A stretch of DNA of 64,000 nt from Triangularia verruculosa (taxonomy: Eukaryota > Ascomycota > Sordariomycetes > Sordariales > Podosporaceae), in NCBI GenBank assembly GCA_033296885.1, contig MU863929.1:62001-126000 (forward strand), read 5' to 3'. The position numbers were made by a program, and so were the translations under genes. Every line of letters begins with the position of its first letter. The stretch's first letter is position 1. This document shows, piece after piece, positions 56,378 to 64,000 of the stretch. The notes beneath the pieces were generated by a model, which ran no database searches, was not told where the DNA came from, and saw only the letters and a list, made by a program, of their open reading frames with translations.

Positions 56378-59100
56378 ATGCCCGAACGATACTCGTATAC
56401 CGAGGAGCATCTGCTCTTCCTGCGCCAATCTCCGCTATGTATCAAACCACCCAGCCTTCCACCCGCTGAAGAGTGGATGGGGTATGCGACGAGGTTCCAA
56501 GTCCAGATAATAGATACAAAGTCTTGCTAACCCCTCCTTTTCCTCCAGACCGCCTCCTGAAACATTCCGCAACCAAACTGGAAAGGTCAATGATGCTCGC
56601 AAAGGCGGCGACGGTCTGTTGCTGAACCAGGAAAACCGGCGCCCGACGTTGGATCGCAATGCCAGCCGAACTTCAGGATGTATGCATTACCCCTTTTTTC
56701 CCACTGCTGCGCAGCAGGGTGAATGGCGCCCGACAGCAGCCCAACCCGCCGTCCACCGATCTTTGCTGACCCAGTGGCCCAACAGTTGCCGATGACTTGA
56801 TTCTCGGCCCTCCGCGTAATGCCTTCGCATCTGCAACTGCCCTTCGCGGCGCCCGGAACGGCGATGCCGACAAGGGATCGAAGGACCTAGACAAAGCAGA
56901 CCGAACCGACCGCTTCAACTTCCGCAATCGTACCAACGATGCGGACTCAACCGGTGACCGGTTCAGTCGGGACAACCGAGACGGTAGAGATGGCCGAAAT
57001 AACGGATTCCGGCGACGTGGGGACCAGGACCAGGATACCGAGGGCTGGAGCACCGTGAAGCCACGCAAGAGTTTCGGTGCTGAGGGAGCCGAGCGGTTTC
57101 AGGGGCGAATGGGTGGCGCTGGCAACGACCGCTTCCCACCCCGCGACGACCGCCGGACGAGGGACCGTGATGACCAGGACGGCGGAAATCGTCGCACCTT
57201 CCGCCCACGTGACCAGGACGACGAGGACCCCGACACCCCACGGAGGAACGGACTAACAAAAGGCAAGACCGATCCGTGGTTCAGTAAGGACACCGGAACC
57301 ACCAACGTCACGGAGTCCTCTACGGGACAGAAGCACATCGAAAGGAAGAGCTGGCGAGACCGTGCCCCTCCAGAGGAAAAGCCTGCGGATAGACATGATC
57401 GACATGACAGGAACTTCGAGAGGCGCTGGGATCGCCAACAGAGGGTAGAAAACGATCCCGAATGGATGGACGAGCCTGCGGATGAACCCTCACAAGGCCG
57501 CACCGAAGATGATTTCCGAAAGTTTATGGAGTCCATGAAGGCAGACAAGAGCGGCCCGAAACCGGATGGGAAGCCCACCTCGATAGCCCTTGACAAACCT
57601 TCCACCGACTCCTTTTTCGAGTTGGAACCCAAGGTTCTCTCGGCACCTGCCGCGGAAAGCAGGCCTGACAAGTTCTTCGAAGCCTTCGGAGGCTCAAGCC
57701 TCGACGTAAGCACGCCTGCTGCTGAAAGCAAGGACGCAGCAAGACCCAAGGGGGCGAAAACTTCCCGGTTCCTGCCATTCTTGCAGGATAACGGCCAACC
57801 CAAGGCTGAACCACCTACGCCAGGGCCTGTTATGCCTGTTGGCAATGACAAATCGTCATCGGGTGATGCCGACAAGATTGCTTTTGCTCAGCTTATACAG
57901 AAGCTGACTAACAGCGGTCTTGGAGGCTCAAGCCCGACGCCCAGTGGACCACCTCCCCCTGGCCCTCCCCGAGAGGCTCAGGAAGGGATGTACAGCTTCC
58001 AACAGAAGAGCAATGTGGCATCCCCCGAGCCATTCCAACAATATGGAAATGACAGGCGCGATGACCCCCGTTTCCGTCCGCCACCGCAGCTATCTCCTTA
58101 TGAGATGATGACATCTCGTATGGGTCTCCCTGGCCCATCTCACTCTCCGCCTGTCACTCGGCCGGATCACGTTTTACAGGAACTACTTTCTCAGCGCCAG
58201 AATCAATCCAATTCACGTGGGCCCCAAACACCCGGCGTTAATGACAACACGGAATTCTTAATGCATCTCATGCAAGGCCACCGGCGGGTTCCCGAACCAA
58301 TGCGTCCTGAACAGCGGCAACCAGACCAGCATCTGCCTGAGCAACTTCTTGCCCGTATGCAACAACAGCAGCAGCAGCAGCAAGCTAACAAGCAGGTGCC
58401 TCTCCCTGGAATGCCCGACCGTGACCATCTCGACTATCAGCGTGAGAGGAGTGCTTCCCAGCGTCAACAACAGCTCCGTGGCCAACCGGGTCCCCAGGCC
58501 TTCATGGATGAGAGTCAGTTCCATCCTGGAGATGTTAATGCCCGGCCACCGCAACAACCGACACAAATCCTGCAGCGGCCAATGCCTCCTCCTGGCCTAG
58601 ACCACCAAATGCATGCTTTCCATATGGGTGGGCCTGGGGGCGGCGCTGCACCAGCACCGCAGATGCAGCCTCAACGGCCGATGATCCCACCTCCGGGACT
58701 GATCAACAGTGGTCCTAGAAATGCTAATGTCGGGCCCATGCCTGGAATGCAGTTCCCGCCAAACTTCCCACCTCCACATGGACCCCCAGGGCCCGGGAAC
58801 TACGCACCTGGACCCTTGCCTCCGCATATTGGCGGCCCTCCTCCCGGACCCCCTGACGGACTGGCCGGCCCCCCTAGGCAGATGCAGCCGCCCCCGGGTT
58901 TCTTTGGCGGACCCCCACCACCAGGATTCATGGGACCACCCGGAATGGGCTTCCAGGGCGGCCCTGGGGGACCAGGTCCTGATGGTCTTGGGCCTACTGG
59001 AATGGGATATGGAGGGCTCCCGAGTCCCTTTGATAGGATGGAGCGGATGGACAGGAGGGGCATGATGCCTCCTCCCGGAAGCTTCCGCAATGGTCCCTAG
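56378..59100 (+). CDS. eIF4E-binding protein, 4E-T/EAP1-like
   Basis: Three exons: 56378-56481, 56549-56679 and 56786-59100, giving 849 aa. Both donors are GTATGC; branches are GCTAAC and GCTGAC; phases agree. The 35-residue first exon contains YTEEHLL (residues 7-13), a perfect YX4L-phi eIF4E-binding motif in MPERYSYTEEHLLFLRQ. Downstream the protein is disordered: an Arg/Asp-rich part (GDKGSKDLD, RDNRDGRDGRNNGFRRRGD), WSTVKPRKSF, then Pro/Gln/Gly/Met-rich sequence with a poly-Gln run and a very Pro/Gly-rich C-terminus. This is the layout of the 4E-T/Eap1 translational repressors that dock eIF4E and decapping factors (PF10477-like). The motif is visible; the role in repression is by family analogy. 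The N-terminal exon is easily missed because the large frame opens at TTG 56797. Confidence 0.85.
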
Positions 59101-60156
59101 AGGAGAGACGATGAGGAAGATCCGGCCGGTCTCGGGCGTATCAGGCTCGAAAGTGTTGTGGACAATCTCATGCGTAGTCTAAAGCCGCCTCAATCGAGTC
59201 ACCAAAGGACAGGACGGGATGATCTGGAGCAGGGAAACGAAGAACGACCATAGGACATGAAAAAGCCGGAAGAAATCAACGACACCAGAGTCGCCATCAG
59301 ACAGTAGTTGGACCCTTGTTTTACCTTGTCGACAAAAAGCTGGCAAATGTTATAATATGGGCTCTCTAGTATTTTTGTATGGCCATCACTACGCAGAGAG
59401 ACGTGGCGATTTGTAGAACAGCGTGGATGGGGATCCACTGCCGACTACGGGGGAGAAAAGCAAATGATAGGAAGCGGATGATGGCAACGGTTACCTAGGC
59501 AGGATGTGAGGTATTGGTAAGGGAGGCGAACAAATCATGGATGCTGGTGATTCTTGGGCCTCTTCTCTTCTTGTGAAATCAAGCACTACGTTTTTCTTTG
59601 GTGTGTGTGGTGTGTGTTGTGCGATGTGGTGTAGCAAGTAGTAGCGGGTATTTTTTTGATGGACACACTACTACTTTGTTATAAGAGTTTGGCTTGGCGA
59701 GGGGCGGGTTGGAGAATGATTTGTGTAAGGTTATGTTTAGTGATGGGGAGTGAAAAGGGGTGGGGAGGAAGGATGGTCAATGATGATGAACGATGAGACA
59801 GATGTATCAAAAGCGTAGTTTGCCTTGAACTTGATGGGCGAGGAATCAAGCGAGTCGATTGAAAACTGTTGAGAGTGTGTGGCATTGACACTTGATTGTG
59901 GTGAAATCTTTCCTTGTCCTGACGAGATAAGCCAGGAAAACAGTAGACATGTTTTGATGAGGTCTGGTGCAGGGCGGAGTGTGGACGTGGAAAATGGTGC
60001 AAAACAGAGGGTGGAGAGTTCCAAATGTTCTTCCACATGCCAGTGAAGGAAATACAAAAAGAATGCAGGACACAAAGGCCAAGGATTAGAAGCAAAAGAG
60101 ATGTGCGATTAAAAGCATAATAATAGAGAGGGAGGGCAGCAAAAGTTGATGGTTTT
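59101..60156. other. 3' flank of eIF4E-binding gene, spacer to tRNA
   Basis: Includes the 3' untranslated region and a GT-rich stretch (about 59590-59635, GTGTGTGTGGTGTGTG). Open frames on the minus strand (59679-60095) show no conserved features. Confidence 0.45.
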
Positions 60157-60229
60157 GATTTCGTCCAGGCTCGAACTGGAGACCTTCAGTGTGTTAGACT
60201 GACGTGATAACCAACTACACCACGAAACC
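60157..60229 (-). tRNA. tRNA-Val (anticodon AAC)
   Basis: 73-nt gene without intron. The acceptor stem GGTTTCG pairs with CGAAATC (one G-U), followed by discriminator A. The D arm is GTGTAGTTGGTTATCAC, anticodon stem TCAGT/ACTGA with loop CTAACAC (anticodon AAC), and T arm TCCAG-TTCGAGC-CTGGA. The box B consensus GTTCGAGCC is intact. A TTTT terminator follows 11 bases after the 3' end (complement of AAAA at 60142-60145). Confidence 0.96.
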
Positions 60230-61207
60230 ATTGGGTTGTTGTTGAGATTGACAGCGAGTCAATAGGTACATGTGAGAGGATTGCAGTGGGGTAGGATAGG
60301 TGGAGCTTGGAGAAAGTGGGTGGGATCATGGGGGGGGGGCAATGGATAAAGAAATCCGGGGGTCTTCGTGGGAGGCGGTTTCATGGCAGTACCTTAAGCT
60401 TTGATCCTAACGAACCTATGTGAAATTGAGCTCGAAAGACAGAGCTGGAAGACTTTCAAATTTCAGAGCTCGCCGTTGGGTACCTCAATGGCAAAGCAGA
60501 AGGCAAGGGGCAAGCGCGGTAGTTGTGGCAACACGGAGCTCGATGTCACTGTGCCAAAGATGGTCATGAAGCGGTGAATGGTTCAGAAGCATTCTTTGTC
60601 ATGATGGAAGGAAAAAGTCAAATCAAATAGAAAACCCCAGAATCACCAAGCTTCGGCATGGCAGAAGGCAATGCGTTGCTGTTGCTTGCGTGTAAGTGCA
60701 GGTGGCTGGCCGGCCGGTCTCGGCAATCGGCAGGCCGAGTGCTGCTCGCCAATCACTGAGCTGGTCCCGTCATGGGCGACACCGCGCGCCTGAGCCTCGG
60801 CATGTGCTCGCCGAACACACACGCACCTCTTGCCAGAACCACTGGTTTCCGTGTCGAGGTGGCTTCTCTGCGGTTCTACGGGTTGGAAACACTAGAACCA
60901 GACCGAATATTTCAACTTCCTCCCGCTACAACAACAATTGGGCCTGCAGTCTGCAGACTGGGTTGATCATGCTATAACGTCATCAGCAACAATCACGGGT
61001 ATTTCAAAACAACAGCAATCCTCAAAGGAAAAATAACATTCATTGATTATAGCCAACCGCATCAACAAAGACACTATTGAGTAAAAGGTTGAATCCCACT
61101 ACAATCGGTCCTATACCCCCTCGCACGCCGCGCTTCAACACCTTCCCTCTCTTCTCGAACACCACCACCACCACCACCACCTGGCATCCACGAAGACAAC
61201 AACAACC
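60230..61207. promoter_or_regulatory. Spacer and promoter of Lon gene
   Basis: No protein gene seen. A (CAC)7 tract lies in the leader at 61160-61181. Frames at 60696-60977 are non-specific. The right 150 bases are C-rich leader sequence of the Lon gene. Confidence 0.45.
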
Positions 61208-64000
61208 ATGGGCCGCCCAAGCCAGGCAACAGTAACCCTCCCCATCCTCCCCCTCCCCCTCAACTCCGTCCTCCTCCCGGGAATAGTCCAACGAATCCCC
61301 GTCTCCTCCTCCCGCCCCGACGTCGCCTCCCTCCTCGCGGCCGTCTACACCCGCGCCGCCTCCTCCCTAAAAACCCCCAACGCGAGAATAGACACCATCC
61401 CCATCGCCTGCGTCCCCATCGCCTCCCCCCTCATCGCCAAAGGCCGGCTCCTCATCAAAGAAGACGACTCTTCTTCCCCGCCACCAACCCCAATCGATCC
61501 AGCCAAAGCCTCCTCCAAAAACGACCTCTTCCCTTATGGCGTCGCGGCCAAGATCACCGGCGTTGAGGGCAGAGGCACCGGAGAATTCACTCTGCTGGTG
61601 GAGGGAGTCGGCAGAGTAAAAGTGGAAAAAATCTGGGTTAATGCCGAAAGGGGTTTTCTAGAGGGGAAGGTGACTGGCTTCTTGGATGACCCCACCACCG
61701 GAGGTCCCGAGATGCAGGAGCTGTTTAATCACCTCAAGATGCTCAGCCGGGAGCTGGTCGCGATATTGAGGTTGACTGCGCTGCTCCCTAGGTCGGCCGG
61801 TGGGTCGGCTACGCAAGGGTTGTCGCCGCTGCTGGCTAGGAGGCTGGACTTGTTCATCACGAGACAGAAGCAGCCTGGCGCGCTGGCGGATTTTATGGCT
61901 AATATTGTGGAGGCGAGCTATGAGGAGAAACTGATGGTGCTGTCGGCGGTGGATGTCAAGGTGAGGATGGAGAGGGTGGTTGAGTTGATTGATAGGCAGG
62001 TCAGCGGGCTCAAGGGGAGTATCAAGATCACTGCGATTTCGACGACGGGGACGGGGAGTTTTCCGTTTTTGGGGGATAACAAGGAGAATGAGGATGAGAT
62101 TAGGAAGGAGAAGTTCAAGAGGAGTGTGATTGTGCCAATTAAAGGGGGCTTTCCTGGGATGGGAGGGATGCCTTTTCCGGGAGGCAATCCGTTTGGGTTT
62201 CCGGGGGGGCAGCCTAAGGGGATGATCGGGGGTGGTGGACAGGATGGGGAGGATCAGGAGCCTAATGAGATTGAGGAGCTGGCGAAGAGGTTGGAGGCTG
62301 CGAAGTTGACACCGGAGGCGGCGAAGGTGGCGGAGAGGGAACTTAAAAGGCTGAAAAAGATTCATCCTGCGCAGGCCGAGTATGCCGTGACGCGGACGTA
62401 TCTGGAGACGCTGGCTGAGATTCCGTGGACGGTGACAACTGATGACCGGTTGGGCCCGCATACGCTACCGAGGGCGAGGAAGCAGTTGGACGATGATCAC
62501 TATGGGCTAGAGAAGGTCAAGAAGAGGCTGCTGGAGTATTTGGCGGTGTTGAGGTTGAAGCAGAGTGTGAATGAGGAGGTTGATAAGGAGATTAAGAAGG
62601 TGGAGGAGGAGCTTGGGGCTGCTACTGCTGAGGGTGATAATAAGGAGGAGGAGGAGAGTGCTGAGCCTGCCGCTCAGGAGGAGAAGGTCAAGGCTCACAG
62701 CGCCAAGGTCGAGATCATTCGCAGCAAGAAGATGGTCGACAAGTCGCCCATCTTGCTTCTTGTCGGGCCCCCAGGTGTTGGAAAGACCTCCCTCGCCCGC
62801 TCCGTCGCCACCGCTCTCGGCCGCAAGTTCCACCGCATCTCCCTCGGCGGTGTCCGCGACGAGGCAGAAATCCGCGGTCACAGAAGAACCTACGTTGCCG
62901 CCATGCCAGGCCTTATAGTGCAAGGCCTCAAGAAAGTAGGCGTGGCCAACCCGGTTGTCTTGCTCGATGAAATTGACAAGATTGCCGGGTCCAACCACCA
63001 CGGCGATCCTTCTGCCGCCATGCTCGAAGTCCTCGACCCGGAACAGAACCACAACTTTGTCGATCACTACGTCAACATCCCTCTTGACTTGAGCAAGGTT
63101 ATGTTCATTGCTACGGCAAACAGTTTGGATACCATCCCGGCGCCGCTGCTGGACAGAATGGAGACGATTTACATCCCTGGCTACACGACGCTGGAGAAGA
63201 GGCATATTGCGATGCAGCACTTGGTGCCGAAGCAGATCAGAGTCAATGGATTGCGGGAGGAACAGGTGGTTTTCACGGAGGAGGTGGTGGGGAGGATCAT
63301 TGAGAGCTACACGCGTGAGGCGGGTGTCAGAAACCTGGAAAGAGAGATTGGATCGGTGTTGAGAGGCAAGGCGGTGGAGTACGCTGATGCGAAGGATGCG
63401 GGACACCCGGAGAAGTACAACCCCGTCTTGACCGTCGACGACCTGGAACGGTTCCTCGGTATTGAGAAATTCGAGGAAGAGATCGCCGAAAAGACGAGCA
63501 GGCCGGGTATCGTGACCGGTCTGGTAGCCTACAGCTCCGGCGGCAACGGCAGCATCCTGTTCATTGAAGTCGCCGACATGCCCGGCAGTGGCCGGCTGCA
63601 ACTCACGGGAAAGCTGGGCGACGTCCTGAAGGAAAGCGTCGAGGTCGCGCTGACGTGGGTCAAGGCGAACGCCTACGAGCTGGGCCTGACGAAGACGCCC
63701 GGGGAGGACATCATGAAGAACAGGAGCATCCACGTGCACTGCCCGAGCGGGAGCATTCCCAAGGACGGGCCGAGCAGCGGGATTGCGCAGGCGATTGCGA
63801 TGGTCAGCTTGTTTAGCGGGCGGGCGGTGCCGCCGACGATGGCGATGACGGGGGAGATTTCACTGCGGGGGAGGGTGACGGCGGTGGGGGGGATCAAGGA
63901 GAAGCTGATTGGGGCGCTGAGGGCGGGGGTGAAGACGGTGCTGCTGCCGGGGCAGAACAGGAAGGACGTGAGGGACTTGCCGGAGGAGGTGAAGCGGGGG
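61208..64000 (+). CDS. LONP2: Lon protease homologue, peroxisomal type (C-terminus beyond window)
   Basis: ATG 61208 opens an uninterrupted frame of 931 codons to the window edge, so only the last part of the protein is missing. The N-terminal Lon substrate-binding domain (about residues 5-260) starts TLPILPLPLNSVLLPGIVQR without a mitochondrial presequence. The AAA+ domain has Walker A GPPGVGKT (520-527), Walker B LLDEID (585-590) and a sensor segment FIATANSLDTIP. The peptidase domain carries the catalytic Ser856 in DGPSSG and Lys899 in GGIKEK. A Gly/Pro-rich insert (GGFPGMGGMPFPGG, about 315-335) separates the domains, as in fungal peroxisomal Lon2/Pln. It degrades unfolded matrix proteins in peroxisomes. 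The C-terminal peroxisomal signal lies outside the window, so location is inferred from architecture. Confidence 0.93.
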   Translation, partial: MGRPSQATVTLPILPLPLNSVLLPGIVQRIPVSSSRPDVASLLAAVYTRAASSLKTPNARIDTIPIACVPIASPLIAKGRLLIKEDDSSSPPPTPIDPAKASSKNDLFPYGVAAKITGVEGRGTGEFTLLVEGVGRVKVEKIWVNAERGFLEGKVTGFLDDPTTGGPEMQELFNHLKMLSRELVAILRLTALLPRSAGGSATQGLSPLLARRLDLFITRQKQPGALADFMANIVEASYEEKLMVLSAVDVKVRMERVVELIDRQVSGLKGSIKITAISTTGTGSFPFLGDNKENEDEIRKEKFKRSVIVPIKGGFPGMGGMPFPGGNPFGFPGGQPKGMIGGGGQDGEDQEPNEIEELAKRLEAAKLTPEAAKVAERELKRLKKIHPAQAEYAVTRTYLETLAEIPWTVTTDDRLGPHTLPRARKQLDDDHYGLEKVKKRLLEYLAVLRLKQSVNEEVDKEIKKVEEELGAATAEGDNKEEEESAEPAAQEEKVKAHSAKVEIIRSKKMVDKSPILLLVGPPGVGKTSLARSVATALGRKFHRISLGGVRDEAEIRGHRRTYVAAMPGLIVQGLKKVGVANPVVLLDEIDKIAGSNHHGDPSAAMLEVLDPEQNHNFVDHYVNIPLDLSKVMFIATANSLDTIPAPLLDRMETIYIPGYTTLEKRHIAMQHLVPKQIRVNGLREEQVVFTEEVVGRIIESYTREAGVRNLEREIGSVLRGKAVEYADAKDAGHPEKYNPVLTVDDLERFLGIEKFEEEIAEKTSRPGIVTGLVAYSSGGNGSILFIEVADMPGSGRLQLTGKLGDVLKESVEVALTWVKANAYELGLTKTPGEDIMKNRSIHVHCPSGSIPKDGPSSGIAQAIAMVSLFSGRAVPPTMAMTGEISLRGRVTAVGGIKEKLIGALRAGVKTVLLPGQNRKDVRDLPEEVKRG

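Noticed and set aside
55708..56469. 253-residue plus-strand frame before the eIF4E-binding gene
   Set aside because: It starts at GTG, consists of C-rich leader sequence read as Pro/His, and overlaps the supported first exon in another frame.
62507..63739. 410-residue minus-strand open frame inside the Lon gene (also 61658-62461)
   Set aside because: It is antisense to a clearly conserved Lon coding sequence and arises from its strong GC-ending codon bias; no family features.

Overview
The window is nuclear DNA of a filamentous ascomycete, most probably a sordariomycete of the Sordariales type. Short introns (about 50-190 nt) have GTRNGY donors and CTAAC/CTGAC-like branch sites. A single dispersed 5S rRNA gene and a solitary tRNA-Val are present, along with a HET-domain gene. 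The housekeeping proteins read as fungal orthologues throughout. Gene models were built by hand: exons were joined only where donor, branch site, acceptor and reading phase agreed, and the lengths below are spliced lengths. Several open frames begin at TTG or GTG, and there I moved the start to a real ATG.

Layout. 0.6-8.6 kb: PAG1/TAO3/Mor2 (Furry-family scaffold, +), whose ATG sits in a 4-nt coding exon. 9.2-11.3 kb: HET-domain protein (+). 11.3-12.6 kb: a degenerate 21-bp minisatellite and a 5S rRNA gene. 12.7-17.6 kb: a divergent pair of secreted proteins, an HExxH metallopeptidase-like protein (-) and an 879-aa cysteine-repeat protein (+). 17.9-21.7 kb: an accessory block on the minus strand with an F-box-like gene, a twice-frameshifted coiled-coil gene, and a small chimeric ORF. 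The chimera joins the duplicated 5' end of the F-box gene to a fragment of DBP10, whose intact copy lies 9 kb away. 21.7-27.2 kb: gene-poor. 27.3-28.6 kb: DUF6594-like membrane protein (+). 28.6-30.4 kb: AT-rich spacer with a second array of the same 21-bp minisatellite.

30.4-64 kb is a dense housekeeping region: DBP10 (-), SPF31-like J protein (+), SYO1 (-), a type II membrane glycosyltransferase-like protein (+), a DUF202 membrane protein (-, four exons), RPA2/RFA2 (+, again a 4-nt start exon), a GNAT acetyltransferase (-), IDI1 (-), a MATE transporter (-), URB1 (+), an eIF4E-binding/4E-T-like protein (+), tRNA-Val(AAC) (-) and a peroxisomal-type Lon protease (+) that runs off the window end.

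Three of the housekeeping genes (DBP10, SYO1, URB1) act in 60S ribosome assembly. The rest are functionally unrelated, and no biosynthetic cluster is evident. The most unusual structures are the promoter-plus-coding chimera at 21.1-21.7 kb, the minisatellite shared by two spacers, and the tandem cysteine modules of the secreted protein.
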